The notes below the pieces were generated by a model. That model saw only the letters and a list, made by a program, of their open reading frames with translations, had not been told where the DNA came from and did not search any database. A stretch of 64,000 nucleotides of DNA from Sciurus carolinensis (taxonomy: Eukaryota > Chordata > Mammalia > Rodentia > Sciuridae): assembly GCF_902686445.1 (NCBI RefSeq), contig NC_062214.1:90748738-90812737 (forward strand). The letters are read 5' to 3'. The position numbers and the translations under genes were made by a program. This document shows, piece after piece, positions 45,690 to 56,624 of the stretch (position 1 is the first letter of the stretch; the number at the start of each line of letters is the position of its first letter).

Positions 45690-45872
45690 TCATTCTTATG
45701 TGGTACTAGGGATTTAACCCACAGATCTTGTACTGAGCTACGTCACTACCCCTTTTTACTTCTTATTTTGAGACAAGGTCTAAGTTGCTAAGGCTGACCT
45801 TGAACCTGTGATCCTCCTGCCTCAACTTCCAAGTCATTGGGATTATAGGCATGTGCCACAGCCCCGGGCCCA
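45690..45872 (-). repeat. Composite 7SL-ID SINE, antisense
   Basis: 'gtggtactagggatttaacc', 'tgtactgagctacgtcacta', 'gagacaaggtctaagttgct', 'cattgggattataggcatgt'. Confidence 0.9.
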
Positions 45873-45879
45873 TAATGAT

Positions 45880-46101
45880 TTTTTTTTTTTTTTTTTTTTT
45901 TTATACCAGGGATTGAACTCGGGGGTGCTTAACCATTGAGCCACATCTCCAGCTCTTTTTATTTTTTAATTTTGAGTCAGGGTCTCACTAAGTTGCTGTG
46001 GATCTCACTAAGTTGCTGAGGCTAGTCTAGAACTTTCAATCCTCCTTCCTCAGCCTCCTGAGTCACTGGAATTACAGGCATGCACCATAACTCCTGGCCC
46101 G
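45880..46101 (-). repeat. Composite 7SL-ID SINE, antisense, long variant
   Basis: T23 run, 'accagggattgaactcgggg', 'gagccacatctccagctc', then 'gtctcactaagttgctgtgg' and 'atctcactaagttgctgagg' in tandem, 'actggaattacaggcatgca'. Confidence 0.93.
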
Positions 46102-46344
46102 TATTGATATTTTAAGCATTTTGTTTCTTTCCTTTTTTTTATTCACCAAACTTCTATTCTCACACTAGGTGCTGTGTAATCACAGGGAGAGAGTCAGATA
46201 AAGAAGTCCAGTGTGTTGAGGGCCTGGTTGCAATGGAACAGTGGGGCAGTACTTGGGTGGCTTTCATTGGGCATCAACAGTTCAGGCTTTGCAATGTGGA
46301 GAGGATATGACAAGGGACCTATGGCGGACTTGTATTTAGGACAC

Positions 46345-46460
46345 CTAAGTCTAAATCTTGGTTCTATCACTTACTAGCTACAGGATCTTGGGCAAGTCAC
46401 TTACTCTCTTGGGACCTTAGTTTCATCATCTGGTGAATGGAGATAGAGGTTCCATCCTGC
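46345..46460 (+). repeat. MIR SINE, sense
   Basis: 'ggttctatcacttactagct', 'acaggatcttgggcaagtca', 'cttagtttcatcatctggtg': one of the best-preserved MIRs here. Confidence 0.8.
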
Positions 46461-47082
46461 CTCTCAGGGTGGACAAAAGGTACCAGTGAGAGAATGCTTG
46501 GGAAAGCACATTGCACAGGTGGCAAACTTTAAACTCGAAATCAAGCCTTCTCCACCCCCACCACCCCCACAGTGATACCGTGCGTGGTTTTTACTTTGAG
46601 GACCTCATGGCCTGTGCCCAACGTTGCATCAAGAATCCTCCCACTCCCACCCCCAACCCAGAGGTGGTGATTAGACTGTTTTCTTCTTGTTTCACAAGAA
46701 GGAAAGCTGAGCCCTAGAATTTTCACATGCCCCACCCCAAGGTCAAGGTTGAGTCTTTGATGTAGGAAGATTGGGACCCTGTCTTGACCCTTTAACCCCA
46801 GTCTGCAACTCAAGGTGACTCCTGCAGCATCTGTGGGGGTGCTCCAGTTTCCAGCACCTATCCCAGGTCAGGGTAGGGGTAGGGTGGGGCACGGATGACT
46901 TCACCCATGAGACACTGGGAAAAGAGTGCACCAGACTCACCTCCAACACTAAGGTGACCACTTGACGGTGTGAGTGAGCGACACTGCAGCTCTTGCAGAT
47001 GGCTTGCTCCAGTGCGCCATTCTTATCTCACTCTCTTGTCTCCCTCTCACCTTCCTCCTGTTCTTTCTTCTTCTTTTTAAAC

Positions 47083-47188
47083 AATACTTTTATTTTATGT
47101 ATTTATTTTTATGTGGTGCTGAGGATTGAACCCAGTGCCTCACACATGCTAGGCAAGTGCTCTATCACTGAGCCACAGCCTCAGCCCT
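47083..47188 (-). repeat. ID SINE, antisense
   Basis: AT-rich tail, 'gtggtgctgaggattgaacc', 'cacacatgctaggcaagtgc', 'ctgagccacagcctcagccc'. Flanks share 'tcttcttttt'-like sequence. Confidence 0.9.
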
Positions 47189-47356
47189 CTTCTTTTTTGA
47201 TGCCATTGATTTGATGGAAAAATATGGTCATTTGTAATTATCTCAGTTCAGATTTAGCTTATTCCTTCCACAGTTATTTAGCTCATTCTTCTGCCCCCTG
47301 TATTTCCTGTAAGTTGGTAGTTAGATCAAAAGAAGATGCCTTCCTATTACTACTGT

Positions 47357-47402
47357 CCAATAGAAATTTAATATGAACTACATATGTAATTCTAGGTTTT
47401 CT
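47357..47402. mobile_element. End of a hAT-type MITE
   Basis: 'actgtccaatagaaatttaa', 'gaactacatatgtaattcta': the left end of a Charlie-related MITE family; the rest is absent. Confidence 0.5.
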
Positions 47403-47407
47403 TTGTG

Positions 47408-47578
47408 TTGGGGAGGTACTGGGGACTGAATACAGGGGCACTCTACCACTGAACCAGTCCTTTTATTTTTTTATCTTGAGACAAAGTCTCACTAAGTTGC
47501 TGGGCTGATCTCAAATTTGTGATCCTCCTTCCTCAGCCTCCCTATTTGCTGGTAATGCAGGCATGTGCCACCACACCC
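47408..47578 (-). repeat. Composite 7SL-ID SINE, antisense
   Basis: 'ggtactggggactgaataca', 'ctctaccactgaaccagtcc', 'gtctcactaagttgctgggc', 'catgtgccaccacacc'. Confidence 0.92.
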
Positions 47579-47603
47579 TCCTCTTCCTCCTTCTGCTCCT
47601 CAT

Positions 47604-47799
47604 GTATGGTACTGGGGATGGAACCCAGGGATGCTCTACCATGGAGCCACATCCCCAGCCCTTTTAATTTTTTTTTTTTTTTTTTGTAATTTTGAAACAG
47701 GGACTCACTAAGTTGCTAAGGCTGGTCTCAAACTTGCATTCCTCCTGCCTCAGCCTCCCAGGTAGCTGGGATTACAGGTGTGCACCACCATATCCAGCT
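47604..47799 (-). repeat. Composite 7SL-ID SINE, antisense, short variant
   Basis: 'ggtactggggatggaaccca', 'gagccacatccccagccc', 'ggactcactaagttgctaag', 'gtagctgggattacaggtgt'. Sits directly beside the previous one. Confidence 0.93.
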
Positions 47800-48636
47800 T
47801 CATGGGATCTTTTATTCCATTCCAATCTTAATTACTAATACATATATTACTTAAGTCACACATACTTCACACAATGATGTGTAAGTTACTGAACAGCTAA
47901 GGGTTAATGTAGCCATAGTGTTAAAGAGGTACCTCTGAGAGCAAAGGCAGAGAGCAGACACAGAGGCAGAATAGTTTCTGCAGGTGGTCAGAGGAGACTA
48001 CTTGTTCAGCACTCAGAACTTGTTCAAGAGGATCCAGACACCAAGTGGTCTGACAACGTGATGGGTAAAGGACCAGTGTGTGCTGCAGTGGCACTGTCTT
48101 AGGTGTCCTTCCTTGTATGTTTCAGCTAAGAGGGTCACATCACTTGGTGGTCTGTTGTGTTTGATAAGCTCATGAACCTGGTTTCTCTGATGAGACTTTG
48201 ATACACCCCTATATCCATCTGCCTCTAGTTTAATTTGAGAAATTCCTGGGTGCTCTATCACTGAGTCACATACCTGTGGCTCATTTTTTAATTAGCACAA
48301 TTAATTATTCATCAGTTTGTGCCTTATGATTGTGCTGTGCAGCTGGGGGTTGTTCTTTTTGGTAAGTTCTGTATGTTCAACATCTAGTGGTTATCTAGTG
48401 GTTATGACCAGGCACATTAACAAGTCATTCTGCCTTAGCACTTGACTCAAAATGCAGTAACTCAGGGTAAACTGCTGCTTCATAACTCAGAACTAACTCT
48501 TGAGCTAGTAACTCAGGGCTAGGCGTGGCCTGAAAACTGCTGTTCCATATAATATGGGAGTAACTCAGAGCAGGGTCACAGCCTGCTCTCTGCAGTCTAA
48601 ACTCTCAACTGATTCCAGCATCTAATCCAAAGTTTA

Positions 48637-48725
48637 TTTGTTTACTTTGGTGTCAGAAATTGAACCCAGGGCCTCATACATGCTAAGCCAATGCTCTACC
48701 ACTGAACTACTACATTCCTAGCAAC
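48637..48725 (-). mobile_element. ID SINE, antisense, in the MaLR element
   Basis: 'ggtgtcagaaattgaaccca', 'tctaccactgaactactaca'. Perfect 11-bp duplication TCCAAAGTTTA at 48626-48636 and 48726-48736. Confidence 0.92.
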
Positions 48726-48930
48726 TCCAAAGTTTAAAGTCCAAAGTCCCATCTAAATATCATCTAAATCAGTTATGGGTGAGACTCAAGGTATGATTCA
48801 TTCTGAGGCAAACTGCTTTCCAGTTATGAATTTGTGACATAAAATGTGTTATATACTTCCAAAATATAGTGGTGAGACAGGCATGGGATGAACATTCCAA
48901 AAAGGAGAAATAGAAAAGAGGAAGAGTGAC

Positions 48931-49157
48931 AGTTTTTGTTTGTTTGTTTGTTTGTTTTTATACCAGGGATTGAACCCAGGGGCATTTAACCACTGAGCCA
49001 CATCCCCAGCCCTTTGTAATATTTTATTTAGACACAGGGTTTCACTAGGTTGCTTAGGGTCTCGCTAAATTGCTGAGGCTGGCTTTGAACTCACGATCCT
49101 CCTGCCTCAGCCTCCCTAGCTGCTGGGATTATAGGCATGTGCCACTGCATCCAGCAG
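48931..49157 (-). repeat. Composite 7SL-ID SINE, antisense, long variant, in the MaLR element
   Basis: (GTTT)n tail, 'accagggattgaacccaggg', 'gagccacatccccagccc', tandem 'tttcactaggttgcttaggg / tctcgctaaattgctgagg' block, 'gctgggattataggcatgtg'. Flanks share a short 'agagtga / ggagtga'. Confidence 0.92.
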
Positions 49158-49909
49158 GAGTGATAGGTTCTGAGCTCGTCTATAACTTGAGGCTCAAGGG
49201 TAGTGTTTGGATGAGTGCTCTGCCCTTCAGGCCCTCTGGGGCAGAGGTCCTGCCCCTACAGCTTTGGGTGGCCCTGTCCCCATGCCTTTGCTGTGTACGG
49301 CTTCTCAGTTCTCAGGGGCTCTCCAGGCAGGAATCACACTTGTGGCTCAATTGGTCTGAAGTCTCAAGGACCCCATTCTCACAGCCCAACTAGGTATTGC
49401 TCCACTGGGTAGTGTTCTCTGCACTGGCCTCCATCCATGGCCATCCATCTCTGCCCAGGGGACCCCCAGGGAAACCCAGGTGGAGGCAGCCATGCCCACA
49501 TAGCTTTGCTTCGCACAGAGCCCATACTCAGGGTCCTCTGGGAACCACACAAGAAGTGGCTGAGAAGTGTGACAATAGCATTGGGGACGAGATCCCACAG
49601 TGTGAGGCAGCACTGGGCAGTGAGCCCTCCTATGGTGGTTCTGTCCCCCAGGCCCTGGCACTATGGGTCTGTGATAGGAGGGGCAGTCCCCTTTTCTTCC
49701 AGGATCTCTGAAATGACTTCAGGGTCTTTCTTTCATTGTCTGGGACAGTAGGTTGACTAATCTCCCTTTAGTATTAGATTAGATGGCTGACTAATCTCCC
49801 CATTGTCTTGATGAGTAGCAGCTGGCTTCCCTTGACATGGCTGATCCAGACTAATCTCTTTATGAGTAATCTTTGGCCACACCTTTGTTCTCTCCTGAAT
49901 AGCTTTTAT

Positions 49910-49910
<1 letters not shown>

Positions 49911-49938
<28 letters not shown>
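49911..49938. repeat. (CA)n microsatellite
   Basis: About 14 CA units, uninterrupted, followed by CCCACCGCCCCC. Confidence 0.97.
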
Positions 49939-49940
<2 letters not shown>

Positions 49941-50021
49941 ACCGCCCCCAGTGTGATTAGGCTGAGAATTTTAAGTTTTCCTGTCTTTTTGATGGACAAC
50001 TCTGTCTTTAGAACATTTCTC

Positions 50022-50146
50022 AGCTGGGCACAGTGGCATTTGCCTGTAATCCCACCAGCTCAGTAGACTGGGACAAGAGGATTGCAAGTTTGAGGTCGAC
50101 TTGGGCAATTTAGTGAAACCCTGTCTTAAAACAAAATTTTAAAAAA
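50022..50146 (+). repeat. 7SL-derived monomer SINE, sense
   Basis: 'agctgggcacagtggcattt', 'gcctgtaatcccaccagctc', 'gtgaaaccctgtcttaaaac', A-rich end with no ID part. Confidence 0.85.
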
Positions 50147-50156
50147 TAATTGGCAA

Positions 50157-50360
50157 GCTGGGAGTGGTAGTAATGCCTGTAATTCCAACAACTCAGGAGA
50201 CTGAGGCAGGAGGATCCCAACTTCAAAGCCAGGCTTAACAACTTAGTGATGCCCTAAGTAACTTAGACCTGTCTCAAAATAAAAAATAAAAAAGGGTTGG
50301 GGGTATAGCTCAGTGGTGGCGTGCCCTTGGGTTTATTCCCCAGTACCAGAAAACAAAAAA
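50157..50360 (+). repeat. Composite 7SL-ID SINE, sense, long variant
   Basis: 'atgcctgtaattccaacaac', duplicated 'aacaacttagtgatgcccta / agtaacttagacctg' block, 'gggggtatagctcagtggtg', 'ccttgggtttattccccagt'. Confidence 0.92.
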
Positions 50361-50369
50361 ATTTTAAGA

Positions 50370-50505
50370 AAGGGTAACAATATAGCTCAGAGGTAGAACA
50401 CTGCAGGGTTCAATCCCCAGTGCTACAAAAAATAAAATCAAAATTAAAAATAACTAAGAATAAAATAAATAAATAATTTAAAACATAAAAATTAAAAAAG
50501 TTAAA
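50370..50505 (+). repeat. ID SINE, sense, with long A-rich tail
   Basis: 'caatatagctcagaggtaga', 'gcagggttcaatccccagtg', then more than 80 bases of A/AAAT-rich sequence. Confidence 0.85.
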
Positions 50506-50876
50506 ACATTTCTCTTTTCACTTACCATAAGCAGTCAAGGGGAACCAGGTTACTTCTTCAACACTGTACTTAGAAATTTTCTCAGCCAAATATCTGATTC
50601 CTTCACTCCCAAGTACAACCTTCCACAAAGCACCAGTACACAGACAAAATTCAGTCAAGTTCTCTGCTACTTTATAAGAAGAGTGACTTTTTCTTCATTT
50701 CACAGTATTAGGTTCCTCCTTCTTACTCTCCATATTCCTACCAACATTCTATTCATGACCATTTAGGTATTCTCTTGCAAAACTGAGAATCTTCTCCTCT
50801 CCTTCCAAGCCCTTACCAGAATCACGATTCATGATCCATTCATGACAACATGAACTGGGTGGTTTATTTAAACAGA

Positions 50877-50976
50877 ATTTTTTTTTTTTTTTTTTTTTTT
50901 GCGGTACTGGGGATCGAACTCAGGGCCTTGTGCTTGCAAGACAAGCACTCTACCAGCTGATCTATCTCCCCAGCCC
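50877..50976 (-). mobile_element. ID SINE, antisense, in the MLT1 LTR
   Basis: T-run of about 23, 'gcggtactggggatcgaact', 'ctgatctatctccccagccc'. Perfect 9-bp duplication TTAAACAGA at 50868-50876 and 50977-50985. Confidence 0.95.
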
Positions 50977-51538
50977 TTAAACAGACATTTATTTCTCATG
51001 CTTCTGGAGGCTGGGAAGCCCAAGATCAAGGCACTAACAGATTTGGTGTCTGGTAAGGGCTACTTCCTTATAGACAGTGTCTTCCCTGTACCCTCACTAG
51101 GTCGAAGGGATGAATGAGCTCTCTGGGGTCTCTTTTATAAGGGTGCCAATCCCATTCATAAGGCCTCCACTCTCATGACCTTCACTCCCTGAGGGCCCCA
51201 CCTCCCAACACTATCACCTTGGGGGTTAGAATTTCAAAATATGAATTTGGAGGAACAAATAGCATCATTCCCCAATGCTTCTTTCCATTCTCTGCCACTT
51301 TAGTCATACAGAGAAGATGGTAACAGCCAGGATAACCAGGGTCCTGGGCCTAAGTGTGAGCAAAACCCTTCTGGCTACATCATCAGGGTGATTTCTGCCC
51401 TTGACCCCCAAAAGAAAGAATACAGCAGTCAGTCTCCAATGCTGCTTGGACAAGATCCCAGGCAGGGCAAGGGGGATTCTGCCTTCCAGGATACCTGGGG
51501 GTCAGCTGCAGGGTGCACCCATCCACCTGACCTCATGA

Positions 51539-51838
<300 letters not shown>

Positions 51839-51853
51839 TAAACCCTGGAGGGC

Positions 51854-52085
51854 AGCTGGGCACAGAGTCACTCTCCTATAATCCCAGTGATTTGGGAGGC
51901 TGAGGCAGGAGGATTGCAAGTTCATGGCCAACCTTGAGCAACTTAACAAGACCCTGTCTCAAGACAAAAATAAAAAGGGGTTGGGGATATAGCTCAGTAG
52001 TAGAGCAGCCCTGGGTTCAATCCCTAGTACCATAAAATCCAAAAAGAAAAAAAAAAAAAAAAGAAAGAAAGAAAGAAAGAAAGAA
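51854..52085 (+). repeat. Composite 7SL-ID SINE, sense, short variant, just after the DAPK2 exon
   Basis: Begins about 130 bases past the exon donor. 'ctctcctataatcccagtga', one 'gagcaacttaacaagaccct' block, 'gggatatagctcagtagtag', A-tail changing into (GAAA)n at 52060-52085. Confidence 0.93.
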
Positions 52086-52091
52086 ATCCTG

Positions 52092-52205
52092 AGGGCTAGG
52101 GATGTAGCTCAGTGGTAGAGCACTTGCCTAGCATGCACAAGGGCCTAGATTCAATCTCCAGTACTGAAAAAAAAAAAAAAAAAATCAATCAATTAATTAA
52201 ATAAT
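52092..52205 (+). repeat. ID SINE, sense
   Basis: 'gggctagggatgtagctcag', 'tggtagagcacttgcctagc', 'attcaatctccagtactg', A18 and an AAT-rich end. Adjacent to the previous SINE. Confidence 0.93.
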
Positions 52206-53009
52206 TGAAACCCCGAAATGATGCATGGCAAGTGGCCACCTCTTCAGTTTCATTTCACCTAGCAGACTTTCTGCAAATTGGGGTCTATTACAAGAAGCTT
52301 CTTAAATAACTACAGGCACCCTTGTTTCTTCCAGGGGGAAAGTGGGACATAGTTTTTAAATAATTAGACCAATGACAGGAAACTTAAAAACAAACCCATT
52401 TCACAAGATTGAACTTTTCAGCAACAAAGAGCTCTGTCCTGAGTGGGCAGAGGGTTTGGAGGATTGCTAAGCTTGGCCACCTCTCCAGTCCCCGGGAGCA
52501 CAGCACAGCCTCTAGCATTCCTCCACCAGAGTCTGTAAAGCGATCCAGGGACCGCTGGCTGCCCTCTTCCACCCTACCCCAAACACTGGACACAAAACTG
52601 CTTCCCCGACCCACTGATCATTTGTGGTAACTGGCATTGAGGGTTGATGAAGTTCACTGTGACCACATAGGACTTCATGAAGAAAGACTGTGGTCAAAGT
52701 TAGAAGGATCAGTTCCTTAGTAACTGACCTCAGTCACATAGACATCTGATGAACCTTGCGGATATCTAAAGGTCCTTGAACTTGTGATCAGATCCATGCT
52801 TCTGGGAAGGAGGCCCAGTCATCCTTCTATCCAAAATTCCCTGTGGCCTTTCATCCAGCTCTCTCCTGGATACCTGGATATTGCTGCAGATACAAAATCA
52901 CCTGAGGCCTGTCATGGCTTTGTACAGAAGATAGAAAGGAAAGATCAGTAGCTCTAAGTATTGTAATACAGGGAAGCACAAGGGCACTGGGGAGCCCAAA
53001 TGAGGATAC

Positions 53010-53410
53010 AGTTAAGGCTGGGGTATCAGAGAAGGCTTCCTGGAAGAGATCGTGTTTGAGTTGTTTTCTGAAGGACTGGTAGGTGTTAGCAGAGGGGAAG
53101 GCCCTTCTGAGGAAGAGCGGCCAACAGTGTACACGTCATGAAACAGCACAATTCATAGGAGGCAGACAAAAGGAGTGGGAGCTAAGCCAAGGCAGCTGCA
53201 CTTTACTCTGAGAGATACAGAGGCCAGGTGAGCAAAGGTGTTTCAAAATGATCCCTCTGGCTGGAATTCGGATAGGATGGGGACGGCCTGGCAGCTGGGG
53301 GCCCTGCTAGCAGGCTGATGCAATAATCTGGGTGAGACATGAGGAGGGATGGATTCAAGATCTATTGCAGAGGTCAATCTGAGGATTGATGAGGTACCTG
53401 ATTCAATGTG
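53010..53410 (+). repeat. L2 3' region fossil
   Basis: 'gaaggcttcctggaagagat', 'tgttttctgaaggactggta', 'gaggggaaggcccttctgag', 'aaaatgatccctctggctgg', 'aggctgatgcaataatctgg' and 'ggtgagacatgaggagggat' follow L2 3' order. Confidence 0.65.
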
Positions 53411-54630
53411 GAGATAAGGAAGAGGGCAGAGTCCAAGTTCTGTCAGCAGGGACTGGCCCAGAGGAGGTATGGCCTGCTGTAGTCTCACAACTGTGCAAGG
53501 TGGGGGCTCGATTCTCTCACATAGGTTCCTGCCCCACCTCTTACCTTCCCTCAATGGGAGGCACACACAGCTGGAACTTTCTTTTTTCTTTCCCTCATGG
53601 GGTGACCTGCTGTGAATCCCCTTAGCATGTCCCCCCTTGTGAGGCTGATTGTCACAGTATTTTGAATTCAGAAAACGTCTCATAGAGTTTCATTGAGGTG
53701 TTAGAGTCAAAATTGGGATCACATAGGAGTGTGATGCCTGGACAGTCTTTGGACCTCAGGGTGGTGACATGCCAAACAGGAAATGCTCTGCCTAGACTGT
53801 ACCTAGGTCTCCTTCCCACAAACAGTTAACTTGTTGCTTTATTGTGTCTGCTGGCTCCAGAAGACTGTCTCAAAACGGGTTCCTTTGTCTTTCTGTTGCT
53901 GGAGCCCTGCAGCACCCGTACTGAAACAGGTCCATGGTGTTTGGTTTGCTTCCGTGGCAGGTCATGTGGTACGAGAGGGCTGGCTTGCAGTCAGCTGGAT
54001 GGAACTTTGCTCCTCACTCCCATGTACCAGTATACATCTGAACCTCAGTTTTTCATCTTGGATGCAACACATTTGGTTGCAGATAACAACAGCTACCTGG
54101 CAGAATTGCTGTAACAGAGAGAAGAGGCATGAAGTGCTGAATATGGAATATGTGCTCTGTAATAATAACTGTTATTGCTATTTTCCTTCCCAGAATAGAG
54201 GAAAAGAGAACACAAATCTTGTTACAGGGTTTTGGGATTTGATAGCCTAGAGAAATGAACCCTGCTAATGCAGTTCTAAATTGCCCAGCAGACAGCTAGG
54301 TGGGACTGCTGGTGGGGACTGGGCTGGTATCTAGCTCCTGGACTCAGTCTGGACATTTTCCATGGCCTAAAGGCTGCCTAGGTTTCCCCTGGAAGAATGT
54401 AGGGTGAAGATGCTGCTAACCCCGACCCATGGCCACATATCCTTAGAGTGTATGGACTCTGAGCTTTCTAACTCCCCGGCCCATCAGTCTCTTGGGTCAG
54501 GCCCAGCTGGGTGACTTCAGGAAGTGAGGAGTAGCTGGAATTCAGACATTGCCTCATGATTGGGTAGATACTTCCTGCAGTCAGAATGTGGGTATGTGTG
54601 CCTCTTAGCTGGAATTTTCTTTTTTCTTTT
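53411..54630. other. Unannotated intronic stretch
   Basis: Open frames of about 140 codons (53831-54250, +; 53243-53683, -) show no domain. A sense MIR may be present near 54030-54190 ('ctgaacctcagtttttcatc'). Confidence 0.4.
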
Positions 54631-54632
54631 AA

Positions 54633-54740
54633 TTTTCTCCTCCTCCTCCTCCTCCTTCTTTCTCCTCCTCTTCTTCTTCTCCTCCTCCTCTTCCTCCTCC
54701 TCCTCCTCCTCCTCCTCCTCCTCCTTCTTCTTCTTCTTCT

Positions 54741-54798
<58 letters not shown>

Positions 54799-54800
54799 CT
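54633..54800 (+). repeat. 168-nt uninterrupted homopyrimidine microsatellite
   Basis: Only C and T from 54633 to 54800: (TCC)n and (CTT)n blocks, then about 29 TC units (54747-54792). It abuts the antisense SINE at 54801 and probably grew from that SINE's A-tail. Confidence 0.98.
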
Positions 54801-54984
54801 GTAATGGAGATCTAACTTAGGGCCTTGTGCATGTGAGGCAAGTGGTCTATCACTGAGCTATTTTTTATTTTAAGACAGTGTCTCACTAAATTGCCAAGTC
54901 TGACCATAAACTTCACAGACTTGTGATCCTCTGACCTCGGTCTCTCAAGTTGGTGCAATTACGGGTGTGCACCATTCTGTCTGG
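54801..54984 (-). repeat. Composite 7SL-ID SINE, antisense, diverged
   Basis: 'gtaatggagatctaacttag', 'tggtctatcactgagctatt', 'tgtctcactaaattgccaag', 'gcaattacgggtgtgcacca'. Confidence 0.88.
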
Positions 54985-55286
54985 CTTGAGCTGGGTCCTT
55001 GCTGCCCACAGGATACACGAATCCATTCTCAGCATGGCGTTCAGGCTTTTTTTCACTGTCTTAGCCCTGTTCCTGGCCTCATTCACCCTGCCCCACTCCA
55101 AAACCCCAGCCCTGCGCATTCTGGCTTTTCTCCTCCTCTATTCATGCTGCTCTCATCCAGGATGCTGCTGCTTTTCCTTTTCTTCCCCAGTGACTTCCTT
55201 ATCATTCTTCAAGGTCAGCAGAAATGGCTTTGGGTTTTGTCATCTCTGCAACCTCCAAAAGCATAACTAAGAACTAAACTGCTGAC

Positions 55287-55508
55287 CAGATATGGTGACA
55301 CATGCCTGTAATCCCAGCAGCTCTGGAGGCCGAGGCAGAAGGATCGTGAGTTCAAAGCCAGCCTCAGCAATTTAGTGAGACCCTAAGCAACTTATTGAGA
55401 CCCCGTCTTTAAATAAAATATTTTAAAAAGGCTGAGGATATTGCTCAGTGGCTAAGTGCTCCTAAGTTCAGTCCCTGGTACCAAAAGAATAATAAAATAA
55501 AAAGAAAT
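55287..55508 (+). repeat. Composite 7SL-ID SINE, sense, long variant
   Basis: 'cacatgcctgtaatcccagc', 'cagcctcagcaatttagtga' followed by 'gaccctaagcaacttattga', ID part 'gaggatattgctcagtggct', AAT-rich tail. Confidence 0.93.
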
Positions 55509-55745
55509 AACCTGCTTCTCTGCTTGCTGCCTTTTGTTTAAATTTTGCTAAGAGCATGCATTATTATGAATCACTTTCTGCTGCAGTGTTTGCCATATGA
55601 TGAGTCACTTTGTGTCAAATGAATGAATGGATACCTTAGTGAAGAACAAATGAGCTTATGGATGTCCAAGGCCCTTTTGTGTCTCACCTGGAAAATGTAA
55701 ATGAGGTTATAGGTAGAGTGTAATTCACTAATGTGAACATTTCTT

Positions 55746-56606
55746 TTTTTTAATTAAAATTTTTAAAAATTTTTACAGATTGCATTTTGATTCTTTGAAC
55801 ACAAATGGGGTACAACTTTTCATTTCTCTGGTTGTACACAATGTAGTTCACACCATTCATGTAATCATACTCATACTAAGGATAATACTGTTTCATTCTA
55901 CTGTCATTCTGTCCCCCACCCACTCCCACCCCATTTTCCTCTACACCATCCAAAGTTCCTTCATTCTTCTCTTCCCCCCCACCCCACCCCTTGTTATATA
56001 TCATCATCCACTTATCAGAGAGAACATTCAGCCTTTGGTTTTTTGGGATTGACCTATTTCACTTAGCATGATATTTTCCAACTTCATCCATTTACCAGCA
56101 CATGCCATAATTTTATTCTTCTTTATGACTGAGTAATATTCCATTGGTATATATATCACAGTTTCTTTACCCATTGATCAATTGAAGGGCATCTAGGTTG
56201 GTTACACAATCTAGCTATTGTGAATTGAACAGCTATGAACATTGATGTGGGTACATCACTGTAGTATGCTGATTTAAGTCCTTTGGGTATAAACCGAGGA
56301 GTGGGATAGCTGGGTCAAATGGTGGGTCCCTTCCAAGTTTTCTGAGGAATCTCCATACTGCTTTCCAGAGTGACTGCACCAATTTGCAACTCCACCAGCA
56401 ATGTATGAGTGTGCCTTTTTCCCCACATCCGCACCAGCACTTTTTATTGCTTGCATTCTTTTTTTTTTTGTTTTGTTTTGTTTTTGTGGTGCTGGGGATT
56501 TGAACCCAGGACCTTGTGCTTGCAAGGCAAGCACTCAACCAACTGAGCTGTATCCCCAGCCCTTGCATTCTTGATAATAGCCAGTCTAATTGGAGTTAGA
56601 TGAAAT
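55746..56606 (-). mobile_element. 5'-truncated L1, antisense, with an ID inside
   Basis: Reverse strand carries the last part of ORF2 (56606 to about 56000; the frame reads ...WRFLRKLG...[13 protein letters not shown]), then 3' UTR with a G-rich tract (C-rich here, 55912-55990) and the A-tail. A perfect 18-bp duplication CTAATGTGAACATTTCTT at 55728-55745 and 56607-56624. About 70-80% similar by eye to the L1 at 27.6-29.6 kb in the shared part. Confidence 0.96.
56461..56561 (-). mobile_element. ID SINE, antisense, inserted in the L1
   Basis: T/TTTTG tail, 'gtgctggggatttgaaccca', 'cttgcaaggcaagcactcaa', 'gagctgtatccccagccc'. Perfect 11-bp duplication CTTGCATTCTT at 56450-56460 and 56562-56572. 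Confidence 0.96.
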
Positions 56607-56624
56607 CTAATGTGAACATTTCTT

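Larger units (their letters stand above)
48430..51280 (-). mobile_element. MaLR (MLT1-type) element, antisense: decayed internal region plus one LTR
   Basis: An old non-autonomous LTR retrotransposon remnant. Internal-region landmarks on the reverse strand: 'caactgattccagcatctaa', 'gtccaaagtcccatctaaat', 'gggatgaacattccaaaaag', 'tctgcccttcaggccctctg', 'ggaaacccaggtggaggcag'. LTR at 50855-51280: 'ctgggtggtttatttaaaca', 'tctggaggctgggaagccca', 'agatcaaggcactaacagat', 'cttttataagggtgccaatc', 'ggcctccactctcatgacct', 'gggggttagaatttcaaaat'. Broken by at least six SINEs. The other LTR was not found, and no open frame of note remains. Confidence 0.7.

Noticed and set aside
48430..51280. Possible intact endogenous retroviral genes
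   Set aside because: The internal region is of non-autonomous MaLR type, carries many SINE insertions and has no substantial open frame.
53243..54250. Overlapping 139-146-codon frames on both strands
   Set aside because: Both strands are open over short stretches, the minus frame overlaps L2-derived DNA, and neither shows conserved motifs.
54633..54900. CRISPR-like or satellite array
   Set aside because: Simple di- and trinucleotide microsatellite without spacers; mammalian intron context.
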